Shown here: piece after piece, positions 33,688-43,068 of the stretch | Position numbering within the stretch: the stretch's first letter is position 1 | How the letters are laid out: each line of letters starts with the position of its first letter | Assembly (NCBI GenBank): GCA_021629085.1 | Contig: JAJXRJ010000002.1 | Location: forward strand, 1-64,000 | Source: Oscillospiraceae bacterium | Lineage (GTDB): Bacteria; Bacillota; Clostridia; UMGS1810 | DNA: 64,000 nucleotides | Direction: 5' to 3' | The notes under the pieces: generated by a model | What the model saw: the letters and a program-made list of their open reading frames with translations, nothing else | Told to the model about the DNA's origin: nothing | Databases searched by the model: none | Made by a program: the position numbers and the translations under genes

Positions 33688-35415
33688 TCACTCCTTTCCA
33701 CCATTTTGGGTTTTTGATATCTGGCCGTATTTTGCCTGAATGCTTTGTGCATTCTTTAAAAACGCGCGGGCGTTTTCAAATGCCTGCTCCGATATGGTTT
33801 CACCGCCCAAAAGCCGGGCAATTTCGCCCACCCGCGCCTTAGGCGGCAACCGTTCAATGACGGTTTTGGTCCTGCCGCCCGCCTCTTTTTTCGAAATGAA
33901 AAACTGCGTGTCGGAAAGCGCTGCAATCTGCGGCAGGTGTGTGACACACACCACCTGTGCGTGGCGGCTCATTTCATAGAGCTTTTCGCCAATGCGCTGC
34001 GCAGTGCGCCCGGAAACGCCGGTGTCCACTTCGTCAAACACCAAAATTTCTGACGAACGCGCCTCGGTAATCACGTTTTTTATGGCAAGGATAATGCGCG
34101 AAAGCTCGCCGCCCGAGGCAATTTTGGAAAGCGGCCGCATGGGCTCGCCCACATTGGTGCACACCATAAATTCCACATCGTCCTTGCCATCTGCGCCAAG
34201 CGGGCCGTCTTTGATATCCGCTTCAAACGCCACCTTTTCCATATCCAGCGAGGACAGGGTTTCCTGCACGCGCACAGAAAGCGTCTTTGCCAGTTCCTTG
34301 CGGAACAGCGTCAGCCGGCCGGCCGCTTCCATGCAGGAAAGCTCCGCTTTTTGAAGCTTGGCCGCGCACGCCGCCCTGCGCTCGTCTGCATGCTCTATTT
34401 CTAACAGCTCCTGCTTGATGGTTTTGCAGTACTCTAAAATTTCCTGCTCCGTCGCGCCGTATTTGCGCTTGAGCTGATAGAGCACCGAAAGCCTGTCCTC
34501 AATATCCGAGAGCGCATATTGGTCAAACGAAAGGCTGTCGTAATATTGCTTTAACGCGTGCGCGCTGTCTGACACCGCATAGGCCGCGTCAGTCAGCGTG
34601 GTGCGGATATCATCCAGCTTGGCGTCAATGCCGCCCAGCTGTTCTAACAGCTTGATCGCCTCCCACAACAAATCATGCGCCGACTGCCCGTTTTCGCCGC
34701 CCTCATACAAAAGGTCAAACGCGCGCGCTGTATTTTCAGAGATTTTTTGCGCGTTGGCCAAAAAGATGCGCTGGTCGTTGAGCGCGTCCTCCTCGCCAAT
34801 TTTTACGTCCGCCACCTCAATTTCCTCAATCTGATATTTTAACATGTCCATCCGCCGCTCTTTTTCCTGCTCCGACTGGGTCAGGCGGGAAAGCTCTGCT
34901 TTGAGCGCCCCCATGGCTTGATAAAGCGTGCGGTAGTTTGCCAAAAGCCCTTTTAACCGTTCCCCGCCAAACGCGTCCAGCAGGCGGATGTGCGTCTTTT
35001 TGTTGAGCAGGGCCGCGCCCTCGTGCTGCCCGTGGATGTGGATGAGAAGCTCGGCTGCATCCTTTAGCATGGAAAGCGTAACAGGCATGCCGTTGATGCG
35101 CGCCGCACTTTTGCCGTCCGCACTGATTTCGCGGGAGAGCAAAAGCTCGTTGTCAGGCACTTCTATGCCGGTCCTGTTTGCAATCTCCCCCTGTATGGCA
35201 GGCGTAATTTCAAAAATGCCGTCCACCCGCGCCCGGCTTTCGCCCGCGCGGATCATCTCTTTGGACGCGCGCTGCCCGCGCAGCAGGTTGAGCGAATGGA
35301 TGATGACCGATTTGCCCGCGCCCGTTTCGCCTGTCAGCACGTTAAACCCCGCGTCAAAATGGATTTGCGCCTGCGAAATGACCGCAATATTTTGAATGTT
35401 CAGCTCCCGAAGCAC
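33688..35415 (-). CDS. recN: DNA repair protein RecN
   Basis: A 575-residue SMC-like ATPase for double-strand-break repair. Walker A GETGAGKS (about residues 30-37), a central coiled coil, the ABC signature ASGGELSR and Walker B ILVFDEVDTG. GTG start; GGTGAGG is close before it. It follows argR by 15 bp, the conserved argR-recN order. Confidence 0.97.
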   Translation of the reverse strand: MLRELNIQNIAVISQAQIHFDAGFNVLTGETGAGKSVIIHSLNLLRGQRASKEMIRAGESRARVDGIFEITPAIQGEIANRTGIEVPDNELLLSREISADGKSAARINGMPVTLSMLKDAAELLIHIHGQHEGAALLNKKTHIRLLDAFGGERLKGLLANYRTLYQAMGALKAELSRLTQSEQEKERRMDMLKYQIEEIEVADVKIGEEDALNDQRIFLANAQKISENTARAFDLLYEGGENGQSAHDLLWEAIKLLEQLGGIDAKLDDIRTTLTDAAYAVSDSAHALKQYYDSLSFDQYALSDIEDRLSVLYQLKRKYGATEQEILEYCKTIKQELLEIEHADERRAACAAKLQKAELSCMEAAGRLTLFRKELAKTLSVRVQETLSSLDMEKVAFEADIKDGPLGADGKDDVEFMVCTNVGEPMRPLSKIASGGELSRIILAIKNVITEARSSEILVFDEVDTGVSGRTAQRIGEKLYEMSRHAQVVCVTHLPQIAALSDTQFFISKKEAGGRTKTVIERLPPKARVGEIARLLGGETISEQAFENARAFLKNAQSIQAKYGQISKTQNGGKE

Positions 35416-35430
35416 ATCCTCACCCCACTT

Positions 35431-35886
35431 TTACGATTTGATAAACCTGGCAAGCTTTCCCGCCAGCTGTTTTGCGCTCTTTTCATTGCGCACCACCACC
35501 AAAATGGTGTCGTCCCCGGCAATAGACCCTACAATTTCCTCCCAGGGGAAGGAATCCAGCGCTGCAGCAACCGCCTGTGCCGCGCCCACAAAGGTTTTTA
35601 TCACTACTAGATTGCCCGCCCAATCGGTCGACACCAGGCACTGCGAAAACACCGTGTGCATTTTTTCGCTAATATTGATTTCAGGAAGCCTGGCTGCTGC
35701 ATATTGATAGGTGCCGTCGGGAAGCATCAGCTTGGTGATGCGCAGCTCCTGTAAATCGCGCGAGGTCGTGGCCTGGGTTACCTCCACGCCCGCTTCACGC
35801 AAAAGCCGCACCAAATCTTCTTGCGTAGATACGGTTTTGGCCGATATAATTTCCAAAATTTTTGCCTGCCGCTCAGCCTTAGTCAT
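35431..35886 (-). CDS. argR: Arginine repressor ArgR
   Basis: A 151-residue hexameric regulator. N-terminal winged helix (QEDLVRLLREAGVEVTQATTS-RDL) and C-terminal arginine-binding domain (SIAGDDTILVVVRN). It overlaps nadK by 8 bp. It represses arginine synthesis in the presence of arginine. Confidence 0.96.
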   Translation of the reverse strand: MTKAERQAKILEIISAKTVSTQEDLVRLLREAGVEVTQATTSRDLQELRITKLMLPDGTYQYAAARLPEINISEKMHTVFSQCLVSTDWAGNLVVIKTFVGAAQAVAAALDSFPWEEIVGSIAGDDTILVVVRNEKSAKQLAGKLARFIKS

Positions 35887-36736
35887 GATTCTTCCCCCGT
35901 TTCGCCATTTTCTTTTTCAAAATGCCGTAAAAGCTTTTCCCCCCGATTTTAATAAACGTACTTTTATAACCAGACTCGCAAATCCGCACCACATCTCCGT
36001 TTGCCAGGTCCATCCCCTCCTGCCCGTCCACAGTGAGCACCAGCCCCTTCGAGGTTTTGCCGCCCAGGTGGATGTCGACGTTTTTACTGCTGGGCACAAT
36101 GATGGAGCGGGACGAGAGCGTGTGCGGGCAGATGGGCGTCACCACCGTGACCGCCAGCGTCGGATCCACCACCGGGCCGCCCGCTGAAAGCGAATACGCC
36201 GTAGAACCGGTGGGCGTTGCCGCAATCACGCCGTCTGCATTGTAACGGTCGGCCAGCGTCCCGTCAATATAGAGCTTTAAATCGATCATCCGGCGAAAGG
36301 AGGCGCGGGAGATGACAATGTCGTTGAGCGCCGTGCGCTCCCCCACCATTCTGCCGCTGCGCATGACCTTTGCAGTAATCATGCTCCGTTTCTCTAACGT
36401 AAAGCGGCCCTCCTTAAACGCCTTTAGGCAGGACTCGATATTGTCGCGTTCAATTTCTGCCAAAAAGCCCAAATTCCCCATATTGATGCCCAAAACCGGC
36501 AAATTTTTTTTGCAGGCCGAGCGGGAGATGTTTAAAATGGTGCCGTCGCCGCCCAGCACAATCACATAGTCGGCCTCAGAAAACAGTACGTTGTCATTGA
36601 CGGCCATAACGCCTGGGATGTTGGTTTTTGCACCGCAAATGATGTGGAACGCACCCGAAAGCGCGTCTGCCACGCGTTTTGCACAGGCAAAATTTCTATC
36701 TTTCCGCGGATTGGAAATTACCGCAACGGTTTTCAT
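35879..36736 (-). CDS. nadK: NAD kinase
   Basis: A 285-residue enzyme that phosphorylates NAD to NADP. GGDGTILN and the GSTAYSLSAGGP substrate loop are diagnostic. The ATG start has AAAGGACT upstream. It is first in the run nadK-argR-recN-dCMP deaminase-FHA-ftsW. Confidence 0.97.
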   Translation of the reverse strand: MKTVAVISNPRKDRNFACAKRVADALSGAFHIICGAKTNIPGVMAVNDNVLFSEADYVIVLGGDGTILNISRSACKKNLPVLGINMGNLGFLAEIERDNIESCLKAFKEGRFTLEKRSMITAKVMRSGRMVGERTALNDIVISRASFRRMIDLKLYIDGTLADRYNADGVIAATPTGSTAYSLSAGGPVVDPTLAVTVVTPICPHTLSSRSIIVPSSKNVDIHLGGKTSKGLVLTVDGQEGMDLANGDVVRICESGYKSTFIKIGGKSFYGILKKKMAKRGKNHD

Positions 36737-36768
36737 GCGCAATCAGTCCTTTGGTATCATATAGGTAA

Positions 36769-36797
36769 ATTATACACAAATTGATACGATTATGCAA
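36769..36797 (-). promoter_or_regulatory. Promoter of the nadK operon
   Basis: Minus strand TTGCAT (36797-36792), 17 nt, TATAAT (36774-36769), about 30 nt before nadK. Confidence 0.75.
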
Positions 36798-36807
36798 TAG
36801 AAGATAC

Positions 36808-36830
36808 AAAAAAAGCAGGCAATGCCTGCA
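36808..36830 (-). terminator. Terminator after mnmA
   Basis: GCAGGCA / TGCCTGC stem with a single-base loop centre and a T-run on the minus strand. Confidence 0.75.
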
Positions 36831-36838
36831 AGAACCAT

Positions 36839-37891
36839 TTATGGTTTGGTTTGTACAATGGTGGCGCCGCCCACCACCGTATCGCCGTCGTAAAATACCA
36901 CTGCCTGGCCCGGGGCCGCCGCGGTTTTGGGGCATTCGCGCTCCACCTTCACACACCCGTTTTCCATCGGCGTCACAACGCACGGCTCTAAATTGGCCGT
37001 GTAGCGGGTTTTACAATAAAGGCTTGCCGGCCCGTTTAGGCGGTCAACCGCAATGTAATTGACATCTTGCGCATAGATTGTGCGGCAAAGCTGTTCGCCC
37101 GCTTCCCCCAGCACAACCGCATTTTTGGCCGCATCAATGCCCACCACATACATGGGCCGGCCAAACGTCATGCCGAGGCCTTTGCGCTGGCCCACCGTGT
37201 AATGGATAATGCCGCGGTGACGGCCAATGACATTGCCGGACGTGTCCAAAAAATCGCCCTCTAACGGATGCACGCCTGTGGTTTTCTCAATATACCCGGC
37301 ATAATCGTCGTCCGGCACAAAGCAGATTTCCTGGCTGTCCGGCTTATTCGCCACTTCCAGGCCGATTTTTTGCGCAATGCCCCGGATTTGGTCTTTGGGA
37401 TACGCCCCCAGTGGGAAAAGCGCACAGGAGAGCTGCTCCTGCGAAAGCCTGTAAAGCGCATACGACTGGTCTTTTAAGCCTGCCGCACACCGCTTTAGCA
37501 GATACCGCCCCCCGCGTTTGTCAAACTCCACCCGGGCATAGTGCCCGGTTGCAATGCCGTCCGCCCCCAGCTCGCGGGCAAAGTCCAGCATGGCGCCAAA
37601 CTTGATGTGCTTGTTGCACGCCACACACGGGTTGGGCGTTTGCCCGTTTTTATAGGCGGCACAAAAATAGTCAATGACCTGCGTTTGGAACACATCGCGA
37701 AAATCCGCCACATAGTGAGGGATCCCAAGTGTTTTTGCCACCCGTTTGGCGTCGCAAACCGCCTGCTCGGCTCCCGCACCCGGGCAGAGCAGCAAGGTGA
37801 TGCCAATCACCGAAACCCCCTGTTCGCAAAGCAGATACGCCGCGGCGGAGCTGTCCACGCCGCCGCTCATTCCCAGCGCAACCGTTTTCAC
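36839..37891 (-). CDS. mnmA: tRNA 2-thiouridylase MnmA
   Basis: A 350-residue enzyme that thiolates U34 of Glu, Gln and Lys tRNAs. PP-loop GMSGGVDSS, the cysteine in PNPCVACN and ATGHYAR are typical; the second catalytic cysteine is in SQEICFVPDDDY. GTG start with GGGGTGG upstream, 12 bp after rnfB, so it is the last gene of the Rnf transcript. Confidence 0.96.
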   Translation of the reverse strand: MKTVALGMSGGVDSSAAAYLLCEQGVSVIGITLLLCPGAGAEQAVCDAKRVAKTLGIPHYVADFRDVFQTQVIDYFCAAYKNGQTPNPCVACNKHIKFGAMLDFARELGADGIATGHYARVEFDKRGGRYLLKRCAAGLKDQSYALYRLSQEQLSCALFPLGAYPKDQIRGIAQKIGLEVANKPDSQEICFVPDDDYAGYIEKTTGVHPLEGDFLDTSGNVIGRHRGIIHYTVGQRKGLGMTFGRPMYVVGIDAAKNAVVLGEAGEQLCRTIYAQDVNYIAVDRLNGPASLYCKTRYTANLEPCVVTPMENGCVKVERECPKTAAAPGQAVVFYDGDTVVGGATIVQTKP

Positions 37892-37903
37892 AGCGCCACC
37901 CCT

Positions 37904-38698
37904 TTACACTTCAAACGAAATAATGTGTTTGGGGCAGGCCTCGGCGCACACCCCACAATTTGTGCATTTATCATAGTCGATCCTGGCAAGATTGTCCCTC
38001 ACCGAAATGGCCCCGTGCGGGCACTTTTTCTGACAAATCATACAGCCGATGCAGCCCGCCTGGCAGTAAGTTTTCACCACTGCGCCCTTGTCTTTGGATT
38101 TGCACGCGACAAAGGTGTTTTGCGCTTTTGGCACCATGGCAATGACGCCATTTGGGCAAATATTTGCGCACGCGCCGCATCCGACGCACGCTTCGCGGTC
38201 CACCACCGCGACGCCGTCCACCACATGGATGGCGTCATATTGACAGGCCTTCACACACGAGCCTAAGCCCATGCAGCCAAATTCGCACAGCTTGGGGCCG
38301 CCGCCCAGCATGGCAGCCGTGCGGCAGTCGTCCAGCCCAAAGGCTTCGTATTTGTCCTGTGCGGCGTGGCAGTCGCCTTTGCAGGCCACCCGCGCCACTT
38401 TTTTTACAATTTTTTCCGGCTTCTGGCCCATAATTTCCGAAATTTCACGCGCCGCCTGTTCGGTGATAAGGTTGCAGGAGGAGACGCGCGCGCCCTCTGT
38501 GACAATGGCCTTTGCCAGCGCACTGCAGCCCGCATAGCCGCATCCGCCGCAGTTTGCGCCGGGCAGGCAGCCGGTCACCTGTTCAATCCGCACATCGGCA
38601 TTTGTGCGAAAGAGCACCGAAGCGTAAGCCAGGATGCCGCCAAATAAGAGCCCCATGCCGCCAATGGCCAGCGCGGGCACCAAAATTTCTTGTATCAT
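37904..38698 (-). CDS. rnfB: Rnf complex subunit RnfB
   Basis: A 264-residue ferredoxin-like subunit. One N-terminal membrane helix, then the Fe-S domain CLPGANCGGCGYAGC, and two pairs of 4Fe-4S motifs (ACVGCGACANIC, CIGCMICQKKC, CTNCGVCAEAC and an earlier CMGLGSC). It takes electrons from reduced ferredoxin. Confidence 0.96.
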   Translation of the reverse strand: MIQEILVPALAIGGMGLLFGGILAYASVLFRTNADVRIEQVTGCLPGANCGGCGYAGCSALAKAIVTEGARVSSCNLITEQAAREISEIMGQKPEKIVKKVARVACKGDCHAAQDKYEAFGLDDCRTAAMLGGGPKLCEFGCMGLGSCVKACQYDAIHVVDGVAVVDREACVGCGACANICPNGVIAMVPKAQNTFVACKSKDKGAVVKTYCQAGCIGCMICQKKCPHGAISVRDNLARIDYDKCTNCGVCAEACPKHIISFEV

Positions 38699-38712
38699 AA
38701 ACGTTCATCCTT

Positions 38713-39294
38713 TCAAAATGAGAGGCCGGAAAAGCCCAAAAACGCAATGGAAATGAGCCCGGCGGTGATGAGCGCAATGGGAAATCCCTGAAGCGCCTTG
38801 GGAATATTGGCATGCTCCAGCCGCTCGCGCACGCCTGCAAACAGCACAATGGCGAGCGTAAAGCCGAGCGCCGCGCAAAACGAATACCACATGGAGCCCA
38901 AAAGCGACATGCCGGCCTCCACATTTAAGATGGCAATGCCCAGCACCGCACAGTTGGTGGTAATGAGCGGCAGATAGATGCCCAGCGCGTTATAGAGCGA
39001 CGGCACCACCTTTGCCACAAACATTTCCACAAACTGCACCAAAACGGCGATTACCAAAATAAACGCCAGCGTTTGCAGGTACTCCACGTGCAGCGGCACC
39101 AACACATAGCGCTGTGTCAGATAGGTGAGCGCAGAGGAGAGCACCATGACAAATGTGACCGCCATGCCCATGCCAACCGCAGTCTCCACCTTTTTGGAGA
39201 CGCCGAGGAACGGGCAGATGCCCAAAAACTGCACCAGCACTAAATTTTCAGCAAAGATTGCCATTACGGCGGTGATGAGGAAGGATCCAATCAT
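38713..39294 (-). CDS. rnfA: Rnf complex subunit RnfA
   Basis: A 193-residue membrane protein with six transmembrane segments. LGICPFLGVSKKVETAVGM and NCAVLGIA are the RnfA/NqrE signatures. Its start overlaps the end of rnfE by 4 bp. Confidence 0.96.
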   Translation of the reverse strand: MIGSFLITAVMAIFAENLVLVQFLGICPFLGVSKKVETAVGMGMAVTFVMVLSSALTYLTQRYVLVPLHVEYLQTLAFILVIAVLVQFVEMFVAKVVPSLYNALGIYLPLITTNCAVLGIAILNVEAGMSLLGSMWYSFCAALGFTLAIVLFAGVRERLEHANIPKALQGFPIALITAGLISIAFLGFSGLSF

Positions 39295-39902
39295 CTGTTA
39301 TCCGCCCCCTTTTTCATGGTAATCACATTTTTTACTGCCACTAAAATGCCAAGCGTGATAAACGCGCCCGGCGGCAGAATGAACAAAATGGCCGGCTTAA
39401 AGCTTTCGCCAAACAGCGGCATGCCCAAAAACGTGCCGGCGCCCAAAATTTCACGCACCGTGCCAAGTATGGTGAGCGCCAGCGTAAAGCCCAGCCCCAT
39501 GGCAAGGCCGTCCACCGCCGAGGGCAGCACACTGTTTTGTGATGCAAAGCTCTCTGCGCGGGCCAAAATGATACAGTTGACCACAATGAGCGGGATATAA
39601 ACGCCCAATTTGCCCGAAAGCGCGGGCAGATAGGCTTTCATCAAAAGGTCGATGATGGTGACAAACGTTGCAATGACCACAATATAGGACGCAATGCGCA
39701 CCTTTTGCGGCACAAATTTCCGAATGAGCGAGATGACAAAGTTGGAGCCAATGAGCACAAAGGTTGCCGCAAGCCCCATGCCAATCCCGTTTTCCACCGA
39801 CGTGGTGACGGCAAGCGTGGGACACATGCCCAAAAGCTGCACAAAGGTCGGGTTTTCATCCAAAAGCCCGTTTTTCATCACGGTTCCAAACGATGGTTTC
39901 AT
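39291..39902 (-). CDS. rnfE: Rnf complex subunit RnfE
   Basis: A 203-residue membrane protein with six transmembrane segments, homologous to RnfA and placed in inverted topology. LGMCPTLAVTTSVENGIGM and NCIILARAESFAS are the signatures. Overlaps rnfG by 4 bp. Confidence 0.96.
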   Translation of the reverse strand: MKPSFGTVMKNGLLDENPTFVQLLGMCPTLAVTTSVENGIGMGLAATFVLIGSNFVISLIRKFVPQKVRIASYIVVIATFVTIIDLLMKAYLPALSGKLGVYIPLIVVNCIILARAESFASQNSVLPSAVDGLAMGLGFTLALTILGTVREILGAGTFLGMPLFGESFKPAILFILPPGAFITLGILVAVKNVITMKKGADNR

Positions 39903-40483
39903 TTGAGCGCACCTCCCGCAATTTGTTTTGCCGCCAAAACGGCCTGGTTCACGCCGTCCGCAACGGCTCTGGACGTGATGGTTGCACCGCTGATGGCGCT
40001 GATCTGGTCTGCGCCCGGCGTGCCGGATTTGACAACCGAAACCCCTTCGGTTTTACCCGCAAACTGGTTCAAAAACGCCGCTTCCGAAGCCTTGGCGCCA
40101 AGCCCTGCCGTTTCAGACGATTCGGTAATCTGGATGCCTGTGACAGAAAACGTATCGTCCACGCCCACCATCATGCGGATGGGGCCGCCATAGCCGTCCG
40201 GTGCAACGGTCACACAGTAGCCCACTGCCTTATCGCCGGAAAGACCGGTATAAACGGCTTCCACAATACCGTCCGATTCAAATTCCGCCTGTTCAAATGA
40301 CGAAGCTGCCGGCAGCACTGCCGCGCGCGCCTCATTTTCCAGCTGCGTGTTCATCTTTGCAATCACATCTTTTGTAACATAGTTGACAAACGCAAGCAGC
40401 AGCACCGAAACGAACACAATCACAAACAGCGAAAGCGCGACCTTTGCAATGTAAGAAATGCCCATTTCCTTTGTTTCAGGCAT
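39899..40483 (-). CDS. rnfG: Rnf complex subunit RnfG
   Basis: A 194-residue protein with one N-terminal membrane helix and an extracytoplasmic FMN-binding domain. The covalent FMN site is SGATITSRAV (Thr). The ATG at the fourth codon of the longest frame is chosen for its spacing to GGGGGTG. Overlaps rnfD by 8 bp. Confidence 0.94.
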   Translation of the reverse strand: MPETKEMGISYIAKVALSLFVIVFVSVLLLAFVNYVTKDVIAKMNTQLENEARAAVLPAASSFEQAEFESDGIVEAVYTGLSGDKAVGYCVTVAPDGYGGPIRMMVGVDDTFSVTGIQITESSETAGLGAKASEAAFLNQFAGKTEGVSVVKSGTPGADQISAISGATITSRAVADGVNQAVLAAKQIAGGALK

Positions 40484-41468
40484 TTGCCGCACCCCCTTTT
40501 ACCTGCCGTTGTTTTACCGGCTTTACAAAGCCAAACTTTTTGGGCCGCGTAAACTTGTCAATGAGCGGCACCGTGATATTTGCAAATAAAATGCCGTAGG
40601 TGACGCCCTCGGGATAGCCGCCGTAGGTGCGGATGATCACCGTGATGAACGCCGCCAACAGCGCAAATACGAACTGCCCCTTTTTTGTAACCGGGCTTGT
40701 GACATAGTCGGTTGCCATAAAAAAGCCCGCCAGCATGACGCCGCCTGTTAAAATGCTAAACAGAAAATCGCCTTTTAACATGCCGTTTTTGCTAAAAACA
40801 AAGCCGAATACGCCCACTGACAGGATGTATGTAAGCGGAATTACCAAATTGATTTTTTTGCGCAGCAGCAGATAAATGCCGCCAATGAGGATAAACGCTG
40901 CCGAAACCTCGCCAATACAGCCGGGGATGCTGCCAAAAAACAGCTGATAGTAGCTGGGCACCGCATCGCCCGCCGCAGCTTGTGCCAGCGGCGTTGCAGA
41001 GGAAACCACATCCGCAGCAAACAGGTCTGTCCCAGGCAGGGAAAACGCCGTCATATCGGCAGGCCAGCAGGCCAGCATAAACGCGCGGGCCGCAAGCGCG
41101 GGGTTGACAATATTTTGCCCAAGCCCCCCAAAAAAGCCCTTGACCACCACCATGGCAAACAGCGCGCCCACCACCACCATCCAAAGCGGGATGGCGGGCG
41201 GCAGGCAAAACGCCAAAAGCACGCCGGTGACGCACGCGGAAAGGTCTGAAATGGTGTTTTTGCGCTTGATGAGCAAGTTCCAAAGCGTCTCAAACGCCAC
41301 GCAGGAAATAACGGACACAACCGTGACCAAAAGTGCGCGGACGCCGAAAAAATAAACGGCAGCGCAAAGCGCTGGCATAAGGCCAATGAGCACGTCTACC
41401 ATGGTGTCGCACACGTTCTCGGCACTGCGGATGTGCGGCGCATAGGAGACGACCAATTTTTTGTCCAA
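40476..41468 (-). CDS. rnfD: Rnf complex subunit RnfD
   Basis: A 330-residue membrane protein with about ten transmembrane segments. The covalent FMN site is SSATPLAQ. ATDYVTSPVTKKGQ and GGYPEGVTYG are typical. The TTG start is preferred over a GTG three codons earlier because it is 8 nt from GAGG. Confidence 0.94.
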   Translation of the reverse strand: MDKKLVVSYAPHIRSAENVCDTMVDVLIGLMPALCAAVYFFGVRALLVTVVSVISCVAFETLWNLLIKRKNTISDLSACVTGVLLAFCLPPAIPLWMVVVGALFAMVVVKGFFGGLGQNIVNPALAARAFMLACWPADMTAFSLPGTDLFAADVVSSATPLAQAAAGDAVPSYYQLFFGSIPGCIGEVSAAFILIGGIYLLLRKKINLVIPLTYILSVGVFGFVFSKNGMLKGDFLFSILTGGVMLAGFFMATDYVTSPVTKKGQFVFALLAAFITVIIRTYGGYPEGVTYGILFANITVPLIDKFTRPKKFGFVKPVKQRQVKGGAANA

Positions 41469-41483
41469 CCAAACCACCTCAAA

Positions 41484-42800
41484 TCATTGTTTTTTCTTAC
41501 GTTTTAAAATTTCCTGCTTGGCCAGCCGGATGTTTTTTACCGGGTCGCGGTCGCTCTGGCAAAGATAGGAACACACGCCGCACTCAATGCAATCCATAAT
41601 GCCATACTGCAGGCATTTTTCGTAGTCGCCGGCACCGGCGTAAATATTTAGATAGAGCGGCATCAGATGCATGGGGCACCGCTCCACACACTCGCCGCAG
41701 CGGATGCACGGGCTCTGTGCTTTTGGCCTTACCTCGCTTTTGTCAAACGCCAAAATGCCGGACGTGCCTTTTATGACCGGAACGTTTAAATCAAACTGTG
41801 CAATCCCCATCATAGGCCCGCCCATAATCACTTTGCCAACGTCGCCAATGAACCCGCCCGCATTTTCAATCACATCGGAAAACGAGGTGCCGATTTTCAC
41901 CCGGAAGTTGCGCGGGGTGTCAATGGCGCTTCCCGAAACCGTGACCACGCGGCTGGTCAGCGGCTGCCGAAGCGTTGCCGCGCGGAATACCGACGCTGCG
42001 GTATCCACATTGTTGACCACCACGCCCACATCGGCCGGGAGCCCGCCGGACGGAACTTCCCGCCCAGTCACCGCTTTGATGAGATGCTTTTCGCTGCCCT
42101 GCGGATATTTGGTGCGCAGCACAACCACCTGGATGTCATCATATTTTTGGCACGCCTTGGTGATTTGCTCAATGGCGTCCTGCTTATTTTCCTCTATGGC
42201 AATGATGCCGCGCTTGGCGGGGACGGTCGCCATAATGCACCTTAGCCCCTCCACCACGGTTTCTGGCTCCTCCCGCATCACACGGTGGTCAGAGGTGAGG
42301 TATGGCTCGCACTCCGCGCCGTTTACGATGCAATACTCCACTTCCGTTTTGGGGTTGAGCTTCACATGGGTGGGAAAGCCCGCGCCGCCCATGCCCACAA
42401 TCCCCGCTTCACGGATAATGCGGAGCTTTTCCTCTTTGGAAAGTGTAAAAAAATCGTCCCGCGGATAAATGTCGGGCGAAAGCTGGTTTTTGCCGTCATT
42501 TTCAACAACAATGCTCTCCACCAGTTTGCCGTTTGGGTGGCGGCGGCGTTCAATGGCCTTTACCGTGCCGGAAACCGACGCGTGAATGGGTGCGCTCACA
42601 AACGCCTTGCTGTCTGCAATTTTTTGCCCGGCCAGCACAAAGTCCCCGGGCGACACCAGGCTTTCGCAAGGCGCGCCAATGTGCTGGGAAAGGGGGTAAA
42701 CCATCTCGGCAGACGGCGCAATTTCAATGATTTTTTTTGCCCGCGTATTTGTTTTTTTATCATCGGGGTGGATGCCGCCCCGAAAGGTCAGCAATTTCAA
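41484..42800 (-). CDS. rnfC: Rnf complex subunit RnfC
   Basis: A 438-residue cytoplasmic subunit that carries FMN/NADH binding and two 4Fe-4S clusters (CIRCGECVERCP, CIECGVCSYLC). FRGGIHPDDKK opens the protein, and GMGGAGFPTHVK is the nucleotide-binding loop. TTG start with GGAGGCGG upstream. First gene of C-D-G-E-A-B. The complex couples ferredoxin:NAD electron flow to ion transport. Confidence 0.96.
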   Translation of the reverse strand: MKLLTFRGGIHPDDKKTNTRAKKIIEIAPSAEMVYPLSQHIGAPCESLVSPGDFVLAGQKIADSKAFVSAPIHASVSGTVKAIERRRHPNGKLVESIVVENDGKNQLSPDIYPRDDFFTLSKEEKLRIIREAGIVGMGGAGFPTHVKLNPKTEVEYCIVNGAECEPYLTSDHRVMREEPETVVEGLRCIMATVPAKRGIIAIEENKQDAIEQITKACQKYDDIQVVVLRTKYPQGSEKHLIKAVTGREVPSGGLPADVGVVVNNVDTAASVFRAATLRQPLTSRVVTVSGSAIDTPRNFRVKIGTSFSDVIENAGGFIGDVGKVIMGGPMMGIAQFDLNVPVIKGTSGILAFDKSEVRPKAQSPCIRCGECVERCPMHLMPLYLNIYAGAGDYEKCLQYGIMDCIECGVCSYLCQSDRDPVKNIRLAKQEILKRKKKQ

Positions 42801-42925
42801 GAAACCGCCTCCAATCTTTTAAAATCCCATTTTCCGTGCACGCACATAAAACGTCCGGCACGTACAAATGGACAATCACATATAGCTTACCATATTCACG
42901 CAAAAAAATCAATGCTTCTCCCCAC

Positions 42926-42952
42926 AAAAAAATGGACGGGGATGCCCCGTCC
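42926..42952 (-). terminator. Terminator after the ELP3-like gene
   Basis: GGACGGGG / CCCCGTCC with a T-run on the minus strand. The 42801-43068 gap holds this hairpin and no gene I can recognise; the rnf promoter is not obvious. Confidence 0.8.
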
Positions 42953-43068
42953 AAATGGATAAGTAGAGATTTGTGCACACAAGCTGCCCCTTTTTGCCGT
43001 ATTCTTGTCTGTTCGCCTCCCTGCACGTTGAATTTTGTGTAGTAGCCGTGCTTATGGGTTAGACGAAC

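Noticed and set aside
42801..43068. Possible gene or RNA in the gap before rnfC
   Set aside because: Only a terminator can be supported. No frame with a ribosome-binding site and no clear RNA fold.
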